Part shown: positions 47,815 through 59,900 of the stretch, piece after piece | Layout of the letters: every line of letters starts with the position of its first letter | How positions within the stretch are numbered: position 1 is the first letter of the stretch | Origin: Vespula vulgaris | Taxonomy: Eukaryota > Arthropoda > Insecta > Hymenoptera > Vespidae | Assembly: GCF_905475345.1 (NCBI RefSeq) | Contig: NC_066588.1 | Location: forward strand, 869,501 to 933,500 | DNA length: 64,000 bases | Reading direction: 5' to 3' | Notes under the pieces: generated by a model | The model's database searches: none | Told to the model about the DNA's origin: nothing | Seen by the model: only the letters and a program-made list of their open reading frames with translations | Translations under genes and position numbers: made by a program

Positions 47815-50121
47815 ATGCCAGGATCGGCAACGGCTTCTCCGATAGCAACGGAAACGGCTACGGCACGACATCATCATCATCATCGTCATCGTCATCATCA
47901 TCGGCCGGGTAGCCGGCACTTGCCGATACCGATCGAGACGATAGAACGCCGGGTTTTTGCAACCCGACGTGATCTCTTCGTTCCGGCCACGGTCGATCCT
48001 CGTCCAAGTAGGGCTGTACATTGTCCTGACTTGAACGCCTGTTTGATCAATGAGTCGCGTATAGGCCTCGACGAGGTTGACTGTCGTGCCGTCCACTTTG
48101 GTTACGCGATTCCTGTGAACGTAGTACCGATAAAGGAGAGTCCTGACTTGGTCGAGCTTGTCCTAGATCATTCGTCGGAGTTGAGTACTAGAACGACGAG
48201 TTTTTTATTGAATCATCACCCTCAACTTCGCGAGCAACAGCGCCACCACCACTACCAACAACAACAACAACAACAAGATCAGGAAGAACGTGTACAGGAA
48301 CAGCATTACCTCAATTATCAGGTCGAAGAGGAATTCTTTAGAATGGCCGCAACGGCGAAACACGATCTCCGTAGAAAATTTCCTACGGAGACTTCGTCGT
48401 CCGGTGACGAAGATATAGCAGCTATCGCTAAACAAATAAGTGATCACGCCGAAGCGATATATCAGACTTGGAAAAGCCGTGGTTTGGAACCAACGGAGAT
48501 TTTAAATTGTCACAGTAATGCCACAGCCGCCGACAAGTTCGGCAGTGCCCTTACACCCACCGCCTCGCCCGCTAGTGCCAGTGGTAAAACTATCGAGACA
48601 TTAAACGCAAGCAGCCCCAACTCGGCGGTGGATATTCTCGCTCAGACGCCGAACTTGGACAATGGTAATTTAGAAAAGCTAGTGAACAATTTCGTGGTCG
48701 AGGACAAAGCGAGAATAGCCGCTTCTAGCCAAAGATCACCCTCGAAGACTCTGCCTTCTTCCATTCAATTCGCCTTGCAAAAATTTGAAAGAAATTCGAC
48801 GCAGCAACAACATCAGCAAACTTCGCCGCTTAAGGGCAACGGTTCTATCGGCTCGAGCAACGTAACGAAACAGACCAATAAACAGACTAATTCGTCCCTT
48901 CATTCGCCGACCTCGTCTTTCCCTAATAAACCATCGCAAATAGTCAAGCCTCAAGTTTCGACTAAAGTACCGAGCGCTCATCATCAGGAAGTCTTCCTCG
49001 AGACAATCGAGACGACATTTCCGGCGGACCTAACTCCTTCCAAGATCGTACAACAAAAGAGACCGGCCAGCACGGTAATATCCTCTTCTATGAACTCTAA
49101 CTTAAATTCTGACGGTGCTAGCTCGAACCCAGGCTTAACCACGTGGCCGTTAAAAAATAAATTGAGTGATGGCAAACGATCGAACGATAACAGTCCTACC
49201 TCGGGTAGGACCACGCCGACTAGTCCGCAGGATAGTAAAATCACGTCTATTGTGAAAGATTCCAGCAAAAGTTCGGTTCGTGGTCGTTCGAATCGTTTAG
49301 TCAGCGACGATGCTTTCCTCGACGAGGTGGCACGAGAAGAGGAGAGATTGATCAACGCATTGAAAACGGGTTCGGTTATAACGGAGGAACCGCCCGAGAG
49401 AACAGGCTCTTCTATATTTCAATTAGCCGCACGGCAGAAGCCAGCGATCAAAAAGGAAAAGCCTAAAGTTGAACCGGTCAAACCAATTATTATTGGACAT
49501 AATCACGAAGGAGTGACCTTGGTACCGACGTCGGCTGCATTGGTTAACAATGTGACATCGTCGGTCCACGCCGGAAACAATACCGAAGGGCCGAGCAAGT
49601 CTTTGAGCAAGGACGAGCTCTCGAACATGTCTGTCGTCGATTATGCCAAAGTAAGGTATAGAGCGGCTCAACAAAACTCACCGGGTCAACAAAGACTCGA
49701 GGAACAGAAATCGGTTGGTAACGTGGGAACAACGTACAACGCTACGGAACAATTGGTATCGAGCGCTAGGTCAAAGTTCGAGCCAGAGTTACGTAAGGAT
49801 AATAATAAAGAGGGCAACGTTAAGGATGACAGAGACCCTATAACATCTAGATGGGGTCCTAGAATAAATTCGCCAAGGCCACGATTGGAACAAGTGCCAC
49901 ATCCTGAACTGACAACTCAACAGAAACAACACATAAGAGCTGCCGCAGCTACGGGTACTGGAAACAATCCGGTTAGACCGTTTCTCACTAGAGGATCGGT
50001 CGCTGAACGTGTATTGATCTTCGAGAAATGTCCTAGCGAATTATTGCTTGATAAACGAGGTCCTCGTCCAGCTGGTATCGCAACGTGGAGAACTGGCCAC
50101 GAGGTTCAGAGCAAGGTTCAG
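47815..50121 (+). other. Large first coding exon of PPP2R3, disordered N-terminus
   Basis: A single 2,307-nt exon encodes 769 residues of low structural complexity. The first 35 residues are Ala/Thr/Ser then a His/Arg run encoded by (CAT/CGT)n. A Gln run lies near residues 147-155. Later there are many Ser/Thr/Pro residues, likely phosphorylation-rich. GC content is far above the surrounding intron, and the antisense frames here are shadows. The exon ends at a good donor, CAG|GTAAAG. Confidence 0.85.
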
Positions 50122-52327
50122 GTAAAGTTTCAATTAAAGAAGATTATTATTAATCGAAAACGAGGAAGATTCTTTCTTTCTTTCTTTCTTTTTCTTTTAA
50201 TTTCTTTTGTTTTCATTTTTTTCTCCAAGACATAAAACATACTTTTAACACACTTTCGTTCCTTCATCTCTTCGAAAAGAGAAAGAACATGTGTAGACGT
50301 ATACAAGTTCTGGTTAGATGGTATTAAAGAGAAATGGTTTTACGACACGTTAGAGTTCAAATTTAGATCGGAGTTTAACGAGGGATAATCTACCACGAAA
50401 GAATCCAACGCGTAAAAAGGAACAAAGCACCCACTACAAGGATCTTACTGTAAACGCGGTTGCGTTTATGGGAACGTACCCAGAGACTAACATATAATCC
50501 TAAACGTGCACACGTATTTACATACATATATATATTGGATTATTAGCAGTTGAATACAGACGACACTTTTTAAGGATACGCTTTCCCATTAAATCGAATT
50601 CATTCGACTCGCTATTTACTCAAAAAATATATTAACGAATCGTTCTTGAGGGAAGATGAAAAATAGAAAGAAACAATCTTATTTGGTCGAAAATAAGATT
50701 GACTGGTCCATTGAAAGCTCGTGCAAAGTGCAATAAACTTTCACCGGATGAGTTTTCTCAGAAAGATTCTAATTTCGTCTGTAAAAGGTTAACAAAATAC
50801 GTGAGAATGAAAGATGGAATTGAAAAAATCGAGATCTCTTTCGAGAATTGTTTCGTGATCGAGAAAGGTAAGGTAGATAGATACTCTTTCTCTTTCTCTC
50901 TATCTCTTTAGTTCTCTTTTTCTCTCTTTCTCTCTTGCACACTCTCGTCGTCTTAATTCTCATCGTCTTCTTAGTCGCATATGTATATCGTACGTTTTGG
51001 TCGACGTCCAAATTCCTTCTTGGCGACGACGAGGATGTTCCTCGAGCGTTCTCGACTGCTCGTACTTTTTTGTTCGAAAAACGAGTTCAAGATCTTCCAA
51101 TCATGGAGGTCGTTCATATTCATATTTTCTGCGGCTTTAAAAAAAAAGGGGGAAAGAAAAAAAAGAAAGATCAATCTTCTAGATAGACGAATCGAAAATT
51201 AGTCAATTTCTTGCGGGATCTTACACAGTTTGTATTTTTATCGAATAATACAGGTGATTTTAACAAAACTTTCTAAGTAACTTTAATACAACAAAAAAAG
51301 AAAAGAAAAGAAAACTATTACCGAGACTTCTTTTTTTTTTTTTAATCGTAAGAAAGTTGTTAAACTTGTAGTTGTACAATATGAAAACGTAAATCGGCTT
51401 AAAAAGTCTCGAAAATGTGTAATTGATTATTAATATTCATCTAGGAACTTTCTGGCCCTACTTTGTGTTACTTGCAAATTTTATAACATACTTCTTTTAA
51501 ATTAACATTATTAAAATAATTTTTATCATTTCATATTTTATTAATATTTATTGATTAATATAAAGATTAATGCTTAACGAATAAAAAGAAAAGAGAAAGA
51601 ATAAAGAATTAGCTTCATAAATTTCTACGTTTACTTTCGTTCGATACAACGAAACACTTTGTCTATACATATGTATTAATCTTCTCATGAATGCGAATCA
51701 ACGATCGTACGTTACCAGTAAAGCAATTTAATACGATCAACGTTGGATGCACTTAGAACAGGTAGATCATTGTTCAACGGGAACACACAAGCCTAAAAGA
51801 GAGCCAGGAAAGAACGTAACGCGTGAGAGATAACGTTTTCTGGCACGTCGTTGACTCTACGTATGTATATATATTCCTCATGGTTTCTTGTTTCTGGCTT
51901 TGGTCCAAAGCTTCGAAACATCGAAACTTCGAGTTAATCGTAGGATCGATTCCATTTCAAATTCATTGGATTGCGGCTCGAGTCTATATTTTGTATTTAT
52001 TTATTTTTTATTTATATATATACATATATTTTTTATTTCTTTTAATCATTTAATCTCACATAGCTAGAAATCGAAACAATCTTTGATTCAATAAATAAAA
52101 TTGAAATCTGTATCAGTGGATATCATCTAATCACTATAATCTTGTTATAGGCAAATCCTACGCAGTATGTGTGTATGTGTGTATATATATATATAATAAT
52201 AATAATAATAATAAACGTTATGATTAAGATAAGACGGATAGAGTCTTATTACATGTCCAATGCGAAGGAGGTTTACTCGTGATTAGGCACGCCTACTATT
52301 TAATGTAACTAGGCTGTCCCATCGATC

Positions 52328-52381
<54 letters not shown>

Positions 52382-53492
52382 CATACATATCGTTTTTAGT
52401 AGATCCTTTCAGAAAATGAAAGAAGGGTGGGGTGAGAATACTAGAACATAATCCTTGAGATTATTTCGAGAGAGAAAGAGAGAAGGAAAATAGAGTCGTG
52501 AAAGGTAAATTTATCAAGTGGAAATAATTTATTTCTTATTGCTTTTAAAGTAGTTAGAAAATTGATTTTACGCTTTTGTTATTTACGAATGTTATAAATC
52601 TCGTTTGACGTGACGAAATATAAAGCACGTATAGACATACATACAAAGTAATATTTGTATAATACATAGATATGTACGTATGTACTTTGAAAATATGACG
52701 ATGACGGCAAATTCAAAAACAATCGATCGTTCGTTAGCCGAACTCTGACCATACGACTCCTTATTTGCAATAACGCGTTACTCAATGTTACAACAATGCA
52801 TTGCGCCGTTTGTCGAAGAGAGGGCTTGGCTCGACGAACGTCATTGTCCGCGAGGATTATTATGTTCTTATAACACTCACATGTATGGAGGTAGCGGATA
52901 GTGTATAGATATAGAAGAATAGAGTATGAAGCTTTCCTCGAGAAGATTAAACCATAGATGATCTCTAGATCCTGATAAAGAGTTTATATCGAGGTACTTT
53001 CATAAGGATTGTTTTCGAAAGGTCAATTTATTTATTTGTTTATTTATTTTTTATTTATTTTGTGAGTAGTAACGTAGTAATATTTATTATCGTAAAGGTT
53101 TCGTTAATGGTTATATTCAAAGAAGCTAATTTATTTCTTTCTTATTCGTTTTTTATTTTTATTTATTTATTTATTTATTTTTTTTTTTTAAGTAATAATG
53201 TAGTAATATCTATTTATTATCGATTGTGATCTGTTCTTTTCTTTTTTTTTTTTTCTTTTGTTTGTATTCGAGTATGGCTAATAAGAATTGTTTTCACAGA
53301 GAAGCTAATATTTTTATTATCATTTTTTTTTCTTTTTTCTTTTTGATAAGTGGCAATGTAATAATATTTATTATCGATCGACACGCGCATAAGAACAAGG
53401 TATTTGTTTTGACGTATGCGAGTGGGTGTATAGTAGTAGTAGGGACTCGTATAAACGTGGTGAAAGTATCGCCTTGTAGAGTGACTCTCCCA

Positions 53493-53550
<58 letters not shown>

Positions 53551-54607
53551 AGAGAGGTAATTAGGCAAGCAATAATATTCAGAGAACTCAACGAAGTTTC
53601 GAGTAATTCATAATATAAATTCGTTTCCTTGAAATTTAACCACACATTGAAATTAAAAAAAAAAAAGAAAAGAAAAGGAAAGAGAAAAGAAAAAAAGAAA
53701 AGAAAAAGATTTAATTATTGTTGAAATGTTGATTACATTAATTAAGAGAAAATTCGTGTTTAGCTAATTCACGTAGAACATTAGTGTGGACTCGGGAAAA
53801 GGGTCTCTCCGCTTATAGTTAGTTAGAACGAAATGCCACGGTGAAAGTGTACGAGAGAAAAGTCACAGGCGAGTTCCACGCTTTGAACTTTGAACTGTTT
53901 CGCTTAAAACGGGCACAAACTTTTGTCCCGTAACTAGTAAATCTTACGACTAATTTCGTCGATCCTTTCGTAGAAACTGTTTTCTCTTCAGCACGATAGA
54001 AAAACAGGGAGGGAGAGAGAGAAAGAGAGAGAGAGAGAGGATGAATTAGTTTAGACAACTCACAGACACAAAAAGGATTAAATCACGTGTGTGTGTGATT
54101 GCTATTTATTGGGTCAGAATTTATTTTTAAACATTTGATCAGTATAATAAAATATCAATAGGTGATATAAATTACGCAACTCTGAGTGCAATCTTAATAC
54201 TTTTTATACTGATCGTTTATCTTATAAAATATTTATCATTAATTAATAAAAATACTGATAAAATAAATCATTGTGTATGTGTGTATGCGTGTCAATCACG
54301 TTCTTCTAAATTACTTATTCCTTTTTTTAGATTCATTTGTTCATTTTTTTCTCTCTCCAATCGATCGAAGAAAAAACTCGTTAAGTTAATTTGAAAAGTT
54401 TCCTTGCACGTTTATTTTTTTCTTTTTTTTCTTTTTCTTTTTTTCGTTCTTTCTCGATGACCAGTAGCAGTTTGTGCCCTGTTCTTAAAGATAGAAAAGG
54501 TTCGACCTCCAGAAAAGGCGAAGAACGTAGTAGCTCTCGTACGGTTTAATTAATTTGATCGAGGAAGAAGAATGTTGCTTCGCTCGGGATCACCGTCGTC
54601 GTCGTCT

Positions 54608-54641
<34 letters not shown>

Positions 54642-54726
54642 AGTCGTCGTAGTTGTTTATATTTGGTAGTAGCTGACTCACTTGGTTTAACTGTGAGCTT
54701 TCGTTAGGATTAATGTTGCTTGACGG

Positions 54727-54809
<83 letters not shown>

Positions 54810-55991
54810 AACATAAAGCAAATCCGACATAAAGGATCACGGCCATAATCGTAGAGTAACACACAGGGACGTCGGTCACGCTTCGACTGAATCGTCGAAC
54901 CGATCTAACGTATATTAAAACGTCGAAAATGGAGATTCGAAGACAAACAAATTTACGTGATATGATAATTTTCGCTAAAAGATTACTCTATCTAACGTTT
55001 CGTGTGAGTCATTTTATCGTATACAAAAAAAATATTTTTTATACAAAAAATATATAACAGATTGTGATAAATATGTTAAAAAGTCATGAACATCATTTAT
55101 CGTAATCCGTTGGTTTCATACATATATATATAAATACATACATACATACAATAAAGTATACAATAAAATATATATATATTAATAATAATATTAACAAAAA
55201 AGAAGATAAAAGAATAGATTAAAAATAGTATATTTTGATAAAGATGTTCCATATATCTTTTCCTTTTTTAATAATAATAAGAACAAAAAATAAACAGAAT
55301 CTCAAAAAGAAAGACTATTTAATAGAAGTAAATTCTAATCGATATCCAAGGCCAATAATTTATTTATCGACAAATTATCAATGTCCCTTTCTAATTGCTT
55401 TGATTTGGCAGTAAAACGTCGTCGATCGATAGGTGCGGTCAAACTCGTAATGTCAATTGGCAGGCTGATCGACGGTATCCATGCATACAATGCAATGGAC
55501 CGTGCCAAAGTCGAGATTACTATATGTGTGTACACACACACACAAACATAACATACATATATACATACATAACTATAATAGTAACATTTCTGATTGCATA
55601 GCTATCATATCAAAATTATAAAATGGGATCACGTTGAGAATTAAATAATCTTTGGAGATTAACACATTATTATCTTTAATTATTCCATGAAATAAAGACT
55701 TAAATTTGACGGCTTCTTAGTGTTCACGTCATTCCATTTAACATAAATTTCACTAAATTAATCTCACTTTCTGTTGCGCTCCCTATTATACACTACTATA
55801 CTCACGCAAGTTGGTATGTTAATCGGATGACTAACGAGACAAGTTCTTCGTACGAGATAATTTGAAGAGAAAAGAAGAGATATTTAAATCTCTGTCTTAT
55901 TACAATAAAATCTCGTTTAAAGATTTCAATTCTCGTGCGAATACAAGCATGAAAGAAAATCAGGTGGTAGATAAATACATACATATATACA

Positions 55992-56027
<36 letters not shown>

Positions 56028-56872
56028 TAAGCACAAATCATATTATCGTTCGATCGAGTCATGATGTAACCGGTCACACGGGACCCTCGAGGTGCGGCAA
56101 TGCATTAACTGGCATTGTCGGCCTCTTTGCATTCTTCGGATCCTTCTTACAGCATCGCGTAACAGGATGTCGCGTCCTTGCTTCATCGTCGATATAATTA
56201 CAATGGAATGTCAGTTTCGCAGAGAACCTCGAGATAAAACAAGCACTTTACGACACAGAACACAATCGTGATCCAACGAAATTAAACGATCGTTAAAATT
56301 AAACAATCCTTAAAACTAAATTGTGTTTTACCCTTTATACGCATATAATGTTACTTTAAACGGGAATATTTCTACTTATTTATTTATTCTGCATAATTTT
56401 ATTATTTCATTAAGAAAAGATTTTTATTGATATTCTATTATACATCCAAAGTTTTTTTTTTTTAAATACTATCGTACTATATTGTATATGTAGTATATTA
56501 CTATATATAGTATAGATACTTAATATGTATGATTATACTACATAGTATAAGTAATACTAATAATCGCATTATATAATTTTTATTTAGACAAGATAAAAAA
56601 TAAGGTTACGCAAAGGCTAAACTCAACGACACAAATTTGTTCATTGTCTCTTATATCTCTATAATAATCCGATATTTTTTCTCAGTTCTTATTTGCTCAT
56701 CGATCGATCGATTTCTTTCCAGAGTTATGTAAAGGAAAAGACCCAGCAAAAAAGTTTACCACCACATACTACTCTACAGAGGCACGTGAAGGCGAACAGA
56801 AATGTTCACATACCTAGGTATATTACTATTACTACTACTACCTACTACTATTACTATTACTACTACTACCAT

Positions 56873-56922
<50 letters not shown>

Positions 56923-59900
56923 TACTACTATTCTTGGAAAATTTCAAGAAACACTTTAATCATCGACGATGCACTAGATGTTTATGCTTATACGTATATT
57001 TCTCTCTGAAGGTTCTACTTCCCTGGCGGCAAACCCACACCTCTTTCTCAACTGGAGGCTACCATTTCGAGAATTACTACGGCGTTTCAAAGTTTGCCAG
57101 GTCATCGAGCCTCTCGTGCACAATTTCACTTGATCACGAAGGTTGCTAAAGAACATCTTGAAAGAAAAAGAAAAGAAAAACAAATACAAACAAAAATAAA
57201 TAAATAAATGTCTACTAACAATCACTTTTATCACGTATATTCGTTTCATTAAAATCTTTGATTTCAGGCCTGTGATCTACCCCTTTATTGGAAGGTACCA
57301 CTTTTCCTTGCCGCTAACAAAGATCAGACCGAACACGTAGAGATGAACACTTTTCTTGAATTTTGGAAAGAGTAAGATATTTTCTTTACGATTACATCAA
57401 CGATTAAGTGATCAATGTTTTATTATAAAAAAAAAAAAATCTTGTTTTTTTTCCTTGTATAGATTAACGAGTAGTCATCACGATGCAGCTAGCAAGTTCA
57501 TTAGAATTACGACGCGTGGTTTAAGAAACAACATATTACCTGAGGATTTGATACCCTTAGTTCAGGACGTTGTTGAAACACATCCAGGATTAACATTTTT
57601 AAAGGAAGCTAAGGAATTTCATTCACGTTATGTTCACACGGTTTGTCAATAATTATGATTTTATATTTCGATAATATTATTTGATGATCGTGAAACATAT
57701 CTATATTTTAAAAACGTATTATTAATATTATTCAGGTAATCGCGAGGATATTTTATTGCGTCAATCGTAGCTGGAGTGGAAAGATTTCGGTAGCTGAATT
57801 ACGAAGAAGTAATCTTCTAGCTGTAATAGGTGTCCTTGAACACGAAGAAGATATTAATCAGGTGACCGCTTACTTCAGTTACGAACATTTCTACGTGATT
57901 TATTGTAAGTTCTGGGAATTGGATCGTGATCATGATCTTTTCATCGATAAAATGGATCTAACGAGACACAATGATAACGGTGAGTCATTTATGCATATAT
58001 ATGCATACGTATAAAGAAGGATTATGACAAAGATGCATTAACTTTGAACGTTTAACATGTGTTACATGTAACAGCATTATCTACGCGAATGATCGAGCGG
58101 ATATTTAGCGGAGCAGTTACGAGAGGTGGTGTCAAAAGTGGGGGTGTAATTCAACAACCAGAAGATAAGATGAGTTATACAGAATTTGTATGGTTTCTTC
58201 TCAGCGAAGAGGATAAAAATCATCCGACAGCTATCGAGTATTGGTTTAGGTATAAAATTATTGTCCATTTCTTATTTTCATATTTTATCGTCAAGAAATA
58301 TCAATAAATGTATATATACTCTTTATATGTATTTGAAATAGATGTATGGATCTTGATGGAGATGGCTATTTGTCCATGTTTGAATTGGAATATTTCTATG
58401 AGGAACAGTTGCATCGTATGGAAGGTATAGGGCTCGAAACTTTACCATTCGAAGATTGTCTCTGTCAGGTATATTTTAATATTTTTTTTTATCTCAAATA
58501 TATATATTTGATATATATGTACTTGTACATTGAAATAGAAAATATTAATGTAAAAAAAAAATTCGTATATTAATTAGTTAAATTATTATTTTTTTTTTTT
58601 ATGTTAGATGTTAGACATGATTCATCCAGCAACACCAGGAAAGATCTCATTAAGCGATCTAAAGAAATGTAAAATGACGTCGATCTTTTTTGATACCTTC
58701 TTCAATCTAGAAAAATATCTCGACCATGAACAGAGAGATCCATTTGCTTCGGCACGAGATGGTCACGAGGTAATAATTATTGTGTTATAATATCAGGATC
58801 ATATACTTGTGAATAAATATACATAAACAGATTGGATACGATTAATAAAATTTTATGAAAATTTTAGATGTCCGACTGGGATCGATTTGCGGCAGAAGAA
58901 TATGAATTATTGGTTGCCGAAGAAAGTGGTAATGACCAAAAGGAGCAAACGTAAGTACTTCGTCTTTAATGTAAAGAAATGATTTTTGATTAACTTTTGA
59001 TATAAATTAAATTATATTTTTGGGAGAAATTATTAAAAATTCGTTCATAAATTTTAAACGACGTTTTATAATCCGAAAATATACTTATATGTTATTTAAA
59101 CAAAAAAAAAAAAAAAGAAGAAGAAGAAGAACTTTACAAAAGGTTTACATTATTACATTAGGATAATTGTAGCTTTTTCTTGAGTGCAATTTCTATGGGA
59201 AAAATGATTTTCATAGTCGTTGAATTTTTGCTCATCCTTTATGGCATGCAACAACTCTCAAATTAGATTAGTTTGTTAATCAGAAGGATCTAACATAGTA
59301 TTATCCGTTTTTTCCCCCCTTTCTATTATAATTGTAAATTGTAATGACATTGGTGCGATATATGCGTTTATTGCAGGCTGTGTGATGATGAAACGTAACC
59401 ATCATCTACAGCTGAGTAAGTAAATACCACAGTTGCATGTACCCGTAAAAAGATGCACGTTGGCTGATACATACAAATATAGATAACGGATTAAAAGATA
59501 TATTAATCTGCTTCTTTATATACGCATGAGTTATTAAAAAAATATTTTTCTTTTTCACAATTCAAATGAAACTGCATTATGATCAAATAACAGTTTTTTT
59601 CCTATTTATGTTCATGATGTATACTTTTTTTTTTGCACCTTGTAAACATTTTTATAAAAAGATCTATTGATGTACTACATATATTCACATATTGTACAAA
59701 GATTGACTCAAAAGTTTAGTAGATTTATATTACGAATCAATTACTCTTTTTCAGGACTTTTTAGGCGTATTATCTTTCTTTTTCTTTCTTTTTTTTTTCA
59801 AATTGTAAAATGGCAAATCACTAGCTTGTAAAACTATAAGCTTAAAAAGAATCAAAAAAGAGTAATATATTTTTTAAATTATTTAAAAAGCTTTGACTCC

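Larger units (their letters stand above)
50122..56722 (+). other. PPP2R3 intron 2 (6.6 kb)
   Basis: No exon is supported inside. The intron contains a family A fragment (51345-51462), (AT)n (52331-52375), a tandem repeat (53060-53370), (GA)n (53496-53547, 54731-54806), a (GTC/GTT)n tract (54593-54645), a family B repeat (54105-54270), (CATA)n (55980-56026) and TATAGTA-motif DNA (56460-56560). Less AT-rich patches at 55340-55530 and 56050-56190 have short frames of ordinary composition but no family match that I recognise. Confidence 0.6.

Noticed and set aside
47794..48096. 100-codon minus-strand frame with a Met/Thr run
   Set aside because: It is the antisense of the His/Arg-coding tract of the PPP2R3 exon.
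54550..54879. 109-codon minus-strand frame with Asp/Asn and Ser/Leu runs
   Set aside because: It is built from the trinucleotide and (GA)n repeats.
55335..55541. Minus-strand 68-codon frame of ordinary composition
   Set aside because: It has no recognisable domain, no splice support and lies within an intron. A transposon relic is possible but unsupported.
56693..57149. Tyr- and Thr-rich plus-strand frames
   Set aside because: They read through the splice donor at 56817 into the (ACT)n array. Only 56723-56817 and 57012-57141 are coding, as exons of PPP2R3.
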